A stretch of 51,650 bases of DNA from Magnetovibrio sp. (GCF_036568125.1 NZ_DATCTF010000018.1:1-51650); one strand, 5' to 3'. Shown: positions 1 to 8,824, counted from the stretch's first letter. The notes: a model not told the origin generated them from the sequence alone. Numbers and translations: made by a program.

Positions 1-1360
1 CGCCGTCGATGATGTCGTAGCCGTCGCCGCCAATAACGATGTCGTCGCCCAGACCCGTCGAGATCGTATCGGCACCCGTCGTGCCCGTGATGTGATCTTT
101 TCCATCGCCGCCACTGGCTGTGCTGCCGGTGCCATGCAAGGTCGCTTGACGGCCCAATTGATAGAACGTGGCCGTGCCGCCGTTGTTGAGGAACTTCAAC
201 TGATCCATATGGGTCAGGGTATCGTTGATACCTGTGCCGGTGATCGTATAGGTGTAATCGGCGTTTTGCGTGATGGTGTATTCGGCCTGCGCGCCGGCAT
301 AGACGGCGGTGTCGATCTGCACAACGTCGTTGAGCGTCAGATAGATCGACCCCGTCAGGCTGTTGGTGCCCAGCCCACCCGTCATCTCACTGCCGTGCTG
401 ATTGCTGCTGAGCGTGTCGTTGCCCGCCCCGCCGTCGATGATGTCGTAGCCGTCGCCGCCAATAACGATGTCGTCGCCCAGACCCGTCGAGATCGTATCG
501 GCCCCCGTCGTGCCCGTGATGTGATCGTTGCCGTCGCCGCCACTGGCGGTGATGTCGGTGCTGTGCAAAAGGGCTTTCACACCCAATTGATAGAACGTGG
601 CCGTGCCGCCGTTGTTGAGAAACTTCAACTGATCCATATAGGTCAAGGTATCGTTGATACCGACCCCGGTGATCGTATAGGTGTAATCGGCGTTTTGCGT
701 GATGGTGTAATCGGCCTGCGCGCCGGCATACACGGCGGTGTCGATTTGCGTCACGCCATTGAGCGTCAGATAGATCGACCCCGTAAGGCTGTTGACGCCC
801 AGACCACCCGTCATCTCACTGCCATGGTGATTGCTGCTGAGCGTGTCGTTGCCCGCCCCGCCGTCGATGATGTCGTAGCCGTCGCCGCCAATAACGATGT
901 CGTCGCCCAGACCCGTCGAGATCGTATCGGCACCCGTCGTGCCCGTGATGTGATCGTTGCCGTCGCCGCCACTGGCGGTGATGTCGGTGCTGTGCAAAAG
1001 GGCTTTCACACCCAATTGATAGTAGCTTGCCGTGCCGCCGTTGTTGAGGAACTTCAACTGATCCATATTGGTCAGGGTGTCGTTGATACCGACCCCGGTG
1101 ATCGTATAGGTGTAATCGGCGTTTTGCGTGATGGTGTAATCGGCCTGCGTGCCGGCATACACGGCGGTGTCGATTTGCGTCACGCCATTGAGCGTCAAAT
1201 AGATCGACCCCGTCAGGCTGTTGGTGCCCAGCCCACCTGTCATCTCACTGCCATGGTGATTGCTGCTGAGCGTGTCGTTGCCGTCGCCGCCGTCGATGAT
1301 GTCGTAGCCGTCGCCGCCAGAAAGAACATCATTGCCAACGGTGCCATGAATTAAATCGTT
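1..1360 (-). repeat. 429-bp tandem repeats (143-residue RTX unit)
   Basis: The word cgccgtcgatgatgtcgtag recurs at positions 1, 430, 859 and 1288, exactly 429 bp apart, so three full in-frame units lie in the window and the array may continue past the left edge. Units are nearly identical at DNA level. Each encodes an RTX GGDGYDIIDGG stretch, a SNHHGSEMTGGLG segment, a beta-rich DYTITQNADYTYTITG segment and a second RTX stretch. Confidence 0.92.
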
Positions 1361-4300
1361 TGCAGTGGTCCCTGTTATCGCAGATCCCGTAAATACTGTC
1401 ACAGCGCCAACCGTTAAATTCACCGGCGTCTGGGTTACGGAAGTGTGAATGCCATCTGTTACGGTATAGGTAAAATCAGCCGAACCTGTGTAGCCAGGAG
1501 TTGGCGTGAAAAGAACGTAATTTCCAAGAATTTCTACAGTGCCGTTCGCGCCAGATGTTACAGACGCAACTTCGAGAGATCCCCTGGCTGAACTGTCATC
1601 GTTACCAAGCAATGCCGAAAACGGAATATATGTAATGACATCTTGTACCGCAGCGATGGAATCTGCCGCTGCCACTGGTAGGTCTGAGACAAAAGAAAGG
1701 GTTACAGTTGAAGTGGTCGTGGTGTTCGCACCATCAGAAACGGTGAAGGTGAAGCTGTCGGGTGTCGCGTCACCCCCGCCATGAACATATTTGACATTGC
1801 CCGCCGCAAGGTCGGCCTGGGTGAAGGTGCCGTTGACTGCCAAGGCGGCCCAGGCCGTGCCGTCAAATACCTGGACCGAGCCGTTCGCCGGAACGGTTCC
1901 GACGCTATAGGTCAGTTGCGCTGCAGTGTTGTCGACGTCGGTGGCGCTGAAGTGTGTCGTTTGAAAAATGATCTCGCCGCCGATGAGCATAGTATCGGCC
2001 AGCGTCCCATCAACCACCGGCGCATCGTTGACGGCCGCAACCGAAACCGAAACCGTGCTCGTCGCCGTGCCGCCGTTGCCGTCCGAAACGGTGACCGTAA
2101 AGCTGTCCGTGCCCGCAAAATTGGCATTGGGCACGTAAGTGTAAGAACCATCAGGATTGACCGTTGCCGTACCGTTTGTACCTTGTGCGCCAAGACCGTA
2201 GGTGAGCGTATCGGCATCTATGTCCGTGGCCGAAAAAGTTCCGGACACACTCTGGTCTTCGGCCGTGCTGATGTTTGTATTGGCGAAGGTCGGCACGTCA
2301 TTGACGGCGGCGACGTTGACCGTCACCGTCGCGGTCGCGGTGCCGCCGTTACCGTCCGACGCCGTCACGGAAAAGCTGTCCGTACCCGTATAATTGGCAT
2401 TGGGAACGTAAGTATAGGTGCCGTCGGCGTTCACCGTCGCGGTGCCGTGAGTACCTTGGCTAGCCAAGCTATAGGTCAGCGAATCGCTTTCCACATCCTG
2501 GCCCGCAACCGATCCTGAAATGCTCTGGTCTTCGCTGCCGCTGACGCTGGTATCGTCGACAGTTGGTGGATCGTTGACCGGCTTCACCGTGACGCTGACC
2601 GTCGCGGGCTCCGACGTGCTTTCGCCGTCGCTGACCGTATAGGTGAACCACGCCGAACCGGAATAATTGGCGTCCAGTGCGAAGGAGTAATGTCCGTCGC
2701 TGTCCATGGTCAACGTGCCGCCGCTCGCCTCGCCGGCCTTGAACGTCAGATGATCGCCGTCTGCATCGGTGGCGAGCACATAGCCCGTCAGGGGACCTGA
2801 ATCCTCGTCCACATCGGCCAAGATTTCGTCGATTGCAGTCGGTGTCCGATTGGGCTGCTGCGTCGGCTCGTCCTGCTGTTGATTCTGGGTGTCAGGTTCC
2901 GATGTCGTGAACGGCCCTGAGAAAGGTTGATCTTGAAGCAAGAAATCCGGGTCCAGCAAGGGGTCGGGCTCCTGCCCCAGATCAAATTCGGGGATCAACT
3001 GAGAGTCCGGTTGCGGCGCTGGGGACTGGTCACCGTTTTGATTGTTTTGATCGTTGCCGTTGGCGTTGCCTCCGTTTTCGGTCACGGTGTCGGCTTTTTG
3101 CGCCGTATCGGCCTTATCGGCTTGTGTGTTTGCCTGATTTTGCTGCGCAGCCGTTTCGGCCGCCACTTGCACGTTCAGCGCTGCCGACGCCATGGAGTTG
3201 AAGGTGTTGGCCTGCTCCGCCTCGACCGCCGCTTGCTGGGCCTCGACCTCGGCGGCAGCCGCTTGTTGTTCTGCGGCGGCGGCGGCCTTGGCGGCTTCTT
3301 CGGCGGCTTTGGCGGCTTCTTCGGCGGCGGCGGCTTTGGCTTGCGCTTCCGCCAACGCCTGCTCGTCGCCTTTGGCTTCGGCATCAGCGATGGCGGCTTC
3401 GGCGTCGGCCTTGGCAGCCGCGGCTTCGGCCTTGGCAGCGTCGGCCTCGGCTTTGGCGGCATCGGCATCGGCTTTGGCGGCAGCGGCGGCATCTTCGGCT
3501 TGCTGGGCCTTTTCCTGCGCTTGTTCGGCCTTTTGTTCAGCTTGCTTGGCGACGGTTTTCACCAATCGCGTCAAATTGCCGCCAAAGCTTTTTTGAATGT
3601 CTTGCTGCGACAGGATTTGCATCGGGCCCAGCGCGGCGTTGGCGCTGAACACCGTGGTCGAAGCCCCGTCCTGATTGAGCACCAACGAACCCGTAACGTT
3701 GGTGATGATGATCTCACCGACGTTGCCGTCCACGTCGCGGACCAGGGTGATCTTATTTTCCGTCCCCTCTGGTGCAGCGTTACCAACCGCGGTCGAGCCG
3801 CGAATGCCGATGGTCGCGGTGGGGGTGTTGACCACCATGCCATCCGGCGAGGTTTTCGCCACTTGGCCGCTGACGAACGAAAACACACCCTGCACGACCA
3901 TGGCGTTGAAGGTGCCCGTTTGAGTGCCGGGGTCGTAGACCATTTCGTCCATGACCATGCGCCCATCGGCATCGAGCGAAAACACAGTATCGTCGACAAA
4001 GATCACGCTGACGGAGCCGTCTTTACCGGTAACCAAAACGTCGCCTTGGAAAATCGGATCGCCCGTCACCAACATCGCTTCGGTGCCGTCAGGATGCAGC
4101 ACAGTCACCGCGCCCTGCGCTTCGCTGACGGTGCCGATGGACGAGCCCGACGCCACCGTCGTGGTCGCGGCCTGTGCGGAACCGATGCCGATTTGCGCCA
4201 CCTGTGCCGGCGCCATCGGTCCGGCCAGCGTGCGCACGATGTGATGCGGCAACACAGCGCCTTCCGCAGACACCAAATCGGGCGGCGACAGACGTAAAAA

Positions 4301-4528
4301 ATAATCGGGAACAACGATGGTTCCAAGCGACCCGGCGTCAAGGATCAGATCAAAGCCTTCACGGGAAAAATCAGCACGCAAAAAAGCACCACCCCCCGGC
4401 ATCTCTAAAGTGCCTGCGCCCGATGGAACACGGACGGTGGTGGTTGCGATGTGCTCGGCTTGCCCAGGTTGTCCCGGGTGCCCTAAGGCCCCCGTTTGCC
4501 CGGCTTGAAAGGGGTAATGACCTTCCAA
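1..4528 (-). CDS. Giant FecR / coiled-coil / cadherin-like / RTX surface protein (3' end outside window)
   Basis: The minus frame stays open from 4528 to the window edge, so about 1509 N-terminal codons are visible and the C-terminus is missing. I chose the TTG at 4528: an in-frame TGA lies just upstream and AAGGAAG sits 5 nt before it. Domains in order: short N-terminal region; FecR-type domain about residues 125-290 (motif TATIGIRGS); Ala/Lys/Glu/Asp-rich coiled coil about 330-450; Gln/Pro/Asn-rich linker; cadherin-like or Ig-like repeats about 565-1040 (NADGTYTYVPNANYTGTDSF type); RTX nonapeptides (GGDGYDIIDGG, GGDGNDHI) from about 1055, in a 143-residue tandem unit. There is no N-terminal signal peptide, as expected for type I secretion with a C-terminal signal. 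The family is large secreted or cell-surface adhesins whose RTX parts bind calcium. The adhesin role is inferred. No T1SS genes are in the window. Confidence 0.88.
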   Translation of the reverse strand, partial: MEGHYPFQAGQTGALGHPGQPGQAEHIATTTVRVPSGAGTLEMPGGGAFLRADFSREGFDLILDAGSLGTIVVPDYFLRLSPPDLVSAEGAVLPHHIVRTLAGPMAPAQVAQIGIGSAQAATTTVASGSSIGTVSEAQGAVTVLHPDGTEAMLVTGDPIFQGDVLVTGKDGSVSVIFVDDTVFSLDADGRMVMDEMVYDPGTQTGTFNAMVVQGVFSFVSGQVAKTSPDGMVVNTPTATIGIRGSTAVGNAAPEGTENKITLVRDVDGNVGEIIITNVTGSLVLNQDGASTTVFSANAALGPMQILSQQDIQKSFGGNLTRLVKTVAKQAEQKAEQAQEKAQQAEDAAAAAKADADAAKAEADAAKAEAAAAKADAEAAIADAEAKGDEQALAEAQAKAAAAEEAAKAAEEAAKAAAAAEQQAAAAEVEAQQAAVEAEQANTFNSMASAALNVQVAAETAAQQNQANTQADKADTAQKADTVTENGGNANGNDQNNQNGDQSPAPQPDSQLIPEFDLGQEPDPLLDPDFLLQDQPFSGPFTTSEPDTQNQQQDEPTQQPNRTPTAIDEILADVDEDSGPLTGYVLATDADGDHLTFKAGEASGGTLTMDSDGHYSFALDANYSGSAWFTYTVSDGESTSEPATVSVTVKPVNDPPTVDDTSVSGSEDQSISGSVAGQDVESDSLTYSLASQGTHGTATVNADGTYTYVPNANYTGTDSFSVTASDGNGGTATATVTVNVAAVNDVPTFANTNISTAEDQSVSGTFSATDIDADTLTYGLGAQGTNGTATVNPDGSYTYVPNANFAGTDSFTVTVSDGNGGTATSTVSVSVAAVNDAPVVDGTLADTMLIGGEIIFQTTHFSATDVDNTAAQLTYSVGTVPANGSVQVFDGTAWAALAVNGTFTQADLAAGNVKYVHGGGDATPDSFTFTVSDGANTTTTSTVTLSFVSDLPVAAADSIAAVQDVITYIPFSALLGNDDSSARGSLEVASVTSGANGTVEILGNYVLFTPTPGYTGSADFTYTVTDGIHTSVTQTPVNLTVGAVTVFTGSAITGTTANDLIHGTVGNDVLSGGDGYDIIDGGDGNDTLSSNHHGSEMTGGLGTNSLTGSIYLTLNGVTQIDTAVYAGTQADYTITQNADYTYTITGVGINDTLTNMDQLKFLNNGGTASYYQLGVKALLHSTDITASGGDGNDHITGTTGADTISTGLGDDIVIGGDGYDIIDGGAGNDTLSSNHHGSEMTGGLGVNSLTGSIYLTLNGVTQIDTAVYAGAQADYTITQNADYTYTITGVGINDTLTYMDQLKFLNNGGTATFYQLGVKALLHSTDITASGGDGNDHITGTTGADTISTGLGDDIVIGGDGYDIIDGGAGNDTLSSNQHGSEMTGGLGTNSLTGSIYLTLNDVVQIDTAVYAGAQAEYTITQNADYTYTITGTGINDTLTHMDQLKFLNNGGTATFYQLGRQATLHGTGSTASGGDGKDHITGTTGADTISTGLGDDIVIGGDGYDIIDG
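2020..2560 (-). repeat. 273-bp cadherin-like tandem repeats
   Basis: Two adjacent Ig/cadherin-like units with matching DNA: ttggcattggg occurs at 2121 and 2394, a 273-bp (91-residue) period. Each unit encodes a GTATVNxDGxYTYVPNAN block followed by TDSFxVTxSDGNGGTAT. More diverged copies flank them on both sides. They form the stalk of the giant surface protein. Confidence 0.8.
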
Positions 4529-4691
4529 ATCAGCTTCCTTCGGTCAACTCTTCTAATCGACACGTTCACGACGCTTCTGCGTCTATGAAGGCAGACTATC
4601 ATTCTGTTTCAATAAAAGCCTAAAGAATTTAAGGAAATGTTGCTTTTAGATTAATAGATTGAATGCAACCATACGGCGGAATGGGCGTGCA
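4529..4691. other. Intergenic region upstream of the giant surface protein
   Basis: 163 bp, more A/T-rich than its surroundings, between the Hpt gene stop and the TTG start at 4528. It must hold the promoter of the giant gene. On the minus strand a TTGAAA at about 4607-4612 could act as a -35 element, but I see no convincing -10 element. A small perfect hairpin (gacgc-ttct-gcgtc, 4570-4583) falls in the presumed 5' leader. Confidence 0.4.
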
Positions 4692-5270
4692 TCACACCTT
4701 GTTAAGCGAGTGCACCGCCGCAACAGCACGTTTCAATTCGCTCTCGAACGCGTCCAAAGCCCCGTCCAAGTCCTCCACGCCTTGCTTGATCTGATCGCTC
4801 AACCGGCTTGCCGCCGCATAGAGGTCATGGGCCGACAGATTGCCCGAGACCCCTTTGACCGTGTGCGCCAACCGTTGGGCGGTGTCGCGATCGCCTTTTT
4901 GCAGGTTTTCACGGACACCGCGAGCGTCGTCGGCGTGATCTTGGACGAACTTCAGCATGAATTTGAGATAAATTTCGGGGCTGCCAAGCATACGCTCCAA
5001 CCCATCGGTCAAATCGAAACCGTCAAGCGCTTCAGGCAACGACATATCTTCAACGGACATATCCAAGACCGATGTGGTTACTTTTTCGTGTGGCTCAGCG
5101 GGTGTATTTTTCGTTTCCATCCATTTCACCACTTTGGTGTGCAGTTCATCTCTGAGGGGCAATCTTGTACCAGGGTAGCCGTCCATGAGAGGCATGCGCA
5201 AGCCCATCAAGGCCTCAAAGATGCTCTTTTCAAAGCACGGCACCCCGTACATACTTTGCCGCGCCGACAA
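4692..5270 (-). CDS. Hpt-domain phosphotransfer protein with receiver-like N-terminal remnant
   Basis: 192 codons from a TTG at 5270; ATGs at 5252 and 5120 are alternative starts and none has a strong Shine-Dalgarno sequence. The C-terminal ~110 residues are a histidine phosphotransfer domain, with AHTVKGVSGNL giving phospho-acceptor His136, preceded by the FDLTDGLERMLGSPEIYLKF lead-in typical of the C-terminus of hybrid histidine kinases. Residues about 18-40 (FEALMGLRMPLMDGYPGTRL) look like the phosphorylation loop of a receiver domain (consensus MDxxMPxMDGxExTR), but the phosphorylatable Asp is Gly and the rest of the receiver is absent. It could be a free Hpt shuttle or the tail of a degraded hybrid kinase. 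No kinase or regulator is adjacent. Confidence 0.7.
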   Translation of the reverse strand: MSARQSMYGVPCFEKSIFEALMGLRMPLMDGYPGTRLPLRDELHTKVVKWMETKNTPAEPHEKVTTSVLDMSVEDMSLPEALDGFDLTDGLERMLGSPEIYLKFMLKFVQDHADDARGVRENLQKGDRDTAQRLAHTVKGVSGNLSAHDLYAAASRLSDQIKQGVEDLDGALDAFESELKRAVAAVHSLNKV

Positions 5271-5441
5271 GGTTCACTGCGCGACGGACAAGAACAAGCC
5301 GATAAAACAATCGATTGTGGCCACGCCTTTGGCTCTGTTTCTCTTCCACATCTTGGTGGCTCGATACCGTTTTCAAGATTTCGATATCATTGCGACGATT
5401 TTTCAACTTTCAGTGTTTCCGAATTGCATGCGAACCAGTCC

Positions 5442-6632
5442 ATGACCTCAAACAATCAGAGTTTTGACACCCTCATCATCGGCGCGGGCGCGGCCGGTTT
5501 GATGTGCGCTGGCATCGCGTCGGAACGGGGGCGGCGGGTTGGGGTGCTCGACCACGCCAAAGACGTCGGCGAAAAGATCCGGATTTCCGGTGGCGGGCGC
5601 TGCAATTTCACCAATCTGTTCGCATCCGCGGACAATTACGTGTCGCAAAATCCGCGCTTTTGCATCTCGGCGCTGAAACGCTTCACCCAGCACGACTTCA
5701 TCGAAATGGTTCAAAACCACGCCATCGCCTATCATGAACGCGATCACGGCCAGCTGTTTTGCGACACCTCGGCCAAGGACATCATCGACTTGTTGGTGAC
5801 GCGCTGCAAAAACCACGGTGCCCACATACAGTTGAACACCCATATCACGGACGTCGCACGTGATGACGACGGCTTTACGGTTCACACCGACCATGGCCCC
5901 TTCACCTGTCGATCCTTGGTCATCGCCACCGGTGGCTTGTCGATCCCTAAAATCGGCGCGACCGGTTTCGGATACGAAATCGCCAAGCGTTTCGGCCTCA
6001 GGGTCGTTCCCACCCGCGCAGGGCTCGCCCCACTGACGTTCGCAGGCCCGTTGCTCGATCAGATCAAGGACCTTGCGGGCATCGCCATCGATGCGCGCAT
6101 TCGCTGCAACAAAACGATGTTCAGCGAGGCGTTACTGTTCACCCATCGCGGCCTCAGCGGTCCGGCGATTTTGCAAATTTCGTCCTATTGGAACGACGGC
6201 GACGAACTGCGTATCGACCTCGCGCCCGGAGTCGATGCGTTTGAGGTTCTCAAAACCGCCAAAGAAACCAATCCCAAACAAGATGTCGCAACCGTTGTTG
6301 CGACCCTTGTTCCAAAGCGTCTGGCCAAACTGATCGTCGAATGGAACGGTGCCCCGGGGCGCATCATCGAGACCGGCGACAAAGTGTTGCGCCGGGTGGC
6401 CGAAGGCATCAACGACTGGCGCGTCACGCCGTCGGGATCGGAAGGATATCGCACCGCCGAGGTGACCGTCGGCGGGGTCGACACCCGCGATCTGTCGTCC
6501 CAAACCATGGAAGCCAAGACCGTGCCGGGGCTTTATTTCATCGGCGAAGTGGTGGATGTGACCGGCGAACTGGGCGGCTTCAACTTTCAATGGGCGTGGT
6601 CATCGGGGTTTGCCGCCGGACAAGCTGTTTAA
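5442..6632 (+). CDS. NAD(P)/FAD-dependent flavoprotein, HI0933/YhiN family
   Basis: 396 residues from the ATG at 5442. The open frame extends further upstream, but the sequence before MTSNNQSFD is antisense to the Hpt gene and not family-like. The dinucleotide-binding motif IIGAGAAGLMCAG is near the N-terminus, followed by the family signature GEKIRISGGGRCNFTN at about residue 50. A GLYFIGEVVDVTGELGGFN motif near the C-terminus completes the FAD site. Length is normal for the family (about 390-410). The cellular role of these soluble flavoproteins is not established. The gene converges on the ArsJ-like gene with only 2 bp between the stop codons. A second, more diverged member lies at 13487-14782. 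Confidence 0.88.
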   Translation: MTSNNQSFDTLIIGAGAAGLMCAGIASERGRRVGVLDHAKDVGEKIRISGGGRCNFTNLFASADNYVSQNPRFCISALKRFTQHDFIEMVQNHAIAYHERDHGQLFCDTSAKDIIDLLVTRCKNHGAHIQLNTHITDVARDDDGFTVHTDHGPFTCRSLVIATGGLSIPKIGATGFGYEIAKRFGLRVVPTRAGLAPLTFAGPLLDQIKDLAGIAIDARIRCNKTMFSEALLFTHRGLSGPAILQISSYWNDGDELRIDLAPGVDAFEVLKTAKETNPKQDVATVVATLVPKRLAKLIVEWNGAPGRIIETGDKVLRRVAEGINDWRVTPSGSEGYRTAEVTVGGVDTRDLSSQTMEAKTVPGLYFIGEVVDVTGELGGFNFQWAWSSGFAAGQAV

Positions 6633-6634
6633 GA

Positions 6635-7852
6635 TCAAGCTGTCTGAGGTTGAGTCGGACGCGGCAAGGCCAGGCTGAATAGCCATGCCAGCAGCAAAAA
6701 CAGCGACGAAATCGCCAAACACAGCGTCAATCCGCCCCACTGATAGGCAAGACCCGACAGCAACGTACCTACCAAGCGCCCGGCCGCGTTGGCCATGTAA
6801 TAAAAACCGACGTTGAGCGCCACATGCTCGGCCTCGGTATACGCCAACACCAGATACGAATGCACCGCCGAGTTCACCGCGAACACGAACCCAAACACCG
6901 CCAATCCTAGCACCGCCACCAAACCCGGCTGCACGTCCGCCCACACCGCCGCGGTGATGACCACCATCACGGCCAACAAGATCAAGATCCAACGGCGACT
7001 CAATGCCCCGTCCGGCGCATGTGCGGATTTACGCACCAGTTTGGGGGCAAGCGCCTGCACGAAACCGTACGCAATCACCCACGCCGCCATGTAACCGCCG
7101 ACCTCGGCGTGATCCCAGCCCATCGATACGGACAAAAACAGCGGCAACCCGACCACGAACCAGATGTCGCGCGAGCAAAACAAAAACAACCGCGCCAGTG
7201 AGAGGTAATTCATCGCCCGGCTTTTGGACAAGATCTGCGAAAACTTAACCTTGGTTTTGGCCTGACCGATGTGCCCCGGCAACAGCAGCACCGACGCCGC
7301 CAGCACCACCGCCAAACCGCCCGCCAATGCCGCCAACGCCCCCGCGAAGCCGAACAGCGCCAACAACAGCCCGCCTAAGAAAAAGCCCATCCCCTTGAGC
7401 GCGTTTTTCGACCCCGTCAGCACCGCCACCCACTTGAACAGCGCGCCGTGTTCGCCTTCGGGCACCAACAATTTCACCGCGCTTTTGGAGCTCATTTTGG
7501 TGAGGTCCTTGGCGATGCCCGAAAGTGCCTGCGCGCCCATCACATACGACACCCCCAACCACACCGGCCAGCTCGGATCGAACAGCGCCAGCAGCGACAA
7601 GGCCGTCACCTGCAACGCCAAACCGGCGAACAGCGTGACCTTCAACCCCAACCGCGACGCCACCCAACCACCGATCAGGTTGGTGACGATGCCGAAGAAT
7701 TCGTAGAGCAGAAACAGCAGCGCGATTTCGAACGGGCTGTAACCGAGCGTATGAAAGTGCAGCAACACCAACATGCGCAGCGCACCATCGGTCAGCGTAA
7801 AGCCCCAATAGGCCGCCGTTACCAAGGCATAATTGCGAACATCGGCGCTCAT
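6635..7852 (-). CDS. arsJ: ArsJ-like organoarsenical efflux MFS transporter
   Basis: 405 residues, about 12 membrane helices. The N-terminus (MSADVRNYALVTAAYWGFTL, then TDGALRMLVLLHFHTLGYSP) and the blocks LLYEFFGIVTNLIGGW, QALSGIAKDLTKMSSKSAVK and VLTGSKNALKGMGFFLGG are the recognisable core of ArsJ. ArsJ in characterised systems exports 1-arseno-3-phosphoglycerate, made by a dedicated GAPDH encoded next to it. No GAPDH, arsR or arsC is in this window. I prefer the ATG at 7852 over an in-frame GTG at 7861 because it gives the family N-terminus. It lies 28 bp after the MBL-fold gene and is probably cotranscribed with it. Family assignment is firm; the arsenical substrate here is inferred only from homology. 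Confidence 0.8.
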   Translation of the reverse strand: MSADVRNYALVTAAYWGFTLTDGALRMLVLLHFHTLGYSPFEIALLFLLYEFFGIVTNLIGGWVASRLGLKVTLFAGLALQVTALSLLALFDPSWPVWLGVSYVMGAQALSGIAKDLTKMSSKSAVKLLVPEGEHGALFKWVAVLTGSKNALKGMGFFLGGLLLALFGFAGALAALAGGLAVVLAASVLLLPGHIGQAKTKVKFSQILSKSRAMNYLSLARLFLFCSRDIWFVVGLPLFLSVSMGWDHAEVGGYMAAWVIAYGFVQALAPKLVRKSAHAPDGALSRRWILILLAVMVVITAAVWADVQPGLVAVLGLAVFGFVFAVNSAVHSYLVLAYTEAEHVALNVGFYYMANAAGRLVGTLLSGLAYQWGGLTLCLAISSLFLLLAWLFSLALPRPTQPQTA

Positions 7853-7880
7853 ATTCTGCACTCATTTCATCGTGACGCGG

Positions 7881-8819
7881 TTATTCGAATTCCATCTGCA
7901 TGAACACCGCTTGCGCGTTGCGTTTGCTGATTTGGTCGAACACCGCCAAATGTTGGAACATCGACTGATCGATGTTGACGCCCTCGGCGATGAGACCGCC
8001 GTTTTCGATGATCCGCCCGATCATGGTGCGCAGATAGACTAGATAATCGTAAGTCTCCTGCGTGGCGCGGCGCAGGTCGGTCGCCGGGCCGTGGCCCGGC
8101 ACGATGTGTTTGGGATCATATGCCGCCATGGCGTCAAACGTTTCGATCCAACTGGCGGTATTGCCCGCCGGGCCGATGCCGAGCATACGCCCCACGTAAA
8201 CGATGTCGCCGGTGAACATCACCTTGGTGTCGGGCATCCAGATGAACGCATCGCCCAACGTGTGCGCGGAACCGACGTGGCGGATTTCGAAACGATGCCC
8301 GCCAAAATCCAAGTCGAGCTCGTTGGCGAAGGTTTCTTCGGCATAGACCGCGTCGGTGCCCGCCAATGCATCCTTACCCATCAGGTTGGTGAGCATGAAA
8401 AAATAGTCGTTGAGGCGTTCCTTGTGATCGGCGACGGCGTCTTCGGAAGCGATGATGCGCGCGCCGCGCTCCTTGAAATAGCCGTTGCCCAGCCAGCGAT
8501 GGTCTTGACCGCCCGAATTGATGACGATCTTGACCGGCTTGTCGGTGATGGTCTTGATCGCCGCATCGACCTGCGCAGCACCCTTGTAGCTGCCACCCGG
8601 ATCGACCAACAACACGCCCTCGTCCGTCACCACGAAGCCAAAGGTGGCATTGTTGGCGAAGTTGGTCGCATTGCGCTGCTCATACGGCCCGACGATGGCG
8701 TAAACGTTGTCGGTGACGTGCTCCACCTTCAACTCGGCCGCTTGCGCTGCGGCGCCTTGCGCCAACACCGCCGTAACGGCTGCCATCACGATCCGAACCA
8801 ACCTCTTGAGCTTAAACAC
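7881..8819 (-). CDS. Exported MBL-fold metallo-hydrolase with altered HxHxDH motif (SoxH-like)
   Basis: 312 residues from the GTG at 8819, which has GGAGGTGT 6 nt upstream. An ATG at 8834 is also in frame but has no ribosome-binding site. Signal peptide about residues 1-28 (cleavage near AAAQA/AEL), so periplasmic. Metallo-beta-lactamase fold resembling the quinoprotein-associated Zn hydrolases (SoxH-like). The canonical HxHxDH is S102-G-G104-Q-D106-H107, losing the two Zn1 histidines, while D106, H107, AHT (H186), GD (D205) and PGHG (H243) are kept, so probably only one metal site or altered chemistry. First gene of an operon with the ArsJ-like transporter. Its start region is covered by a long inverted repeat (8825-8866). 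Substrate unknown. Confidence 0.82.
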   Translation of the reverse strand: MFKLKRLVRIVMAAVTAVLAQGAAAQAAELKVEHVTDNVYAIVGPYEQRNATNFANNATFGFVVTDEGVLLVDPGGSYKGAAQVDAAIKTITDKPVKIVINSGGQDHRWLGNGYFKERGARIIASEDAVADHKERLNDYFFMLTNLMGKDALAGTDAVYAEETFANELDLDFGGHRFEIRHVGSAHTLGDAFIWMPDTKVMFTGDIVYVGRMLGIGPAGNTASWIETFDAMAAYDPKHIVPGHGPATDLRRATQETYDYLVYLRTMIGRIIENGGLIAEGVNIDQSMFQHLAVFDQISKRNAQAVFMQMEFE

Positions 8820-8824
8820 GATCA

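Noticed and set aside
92-1354. 420-codon plus-strand repeat protein
   Set aside because: It is the opposite strand of the 429-bp RTX repeats. The minus frame has GGxGxD motifs and is open over 4.5 kb.
1-1360. CRISPR array
   Set aside because: Repeats are coding, contiguous and 429 bp long, without short direct repeats separated by unique spacers.
3175-3492. Pro/Lys-rich 105-residue minus frame
   Set aside because: Out-of-frame reading of the Ala/Lys/Glu coiled-coil part of the giant surface protein.
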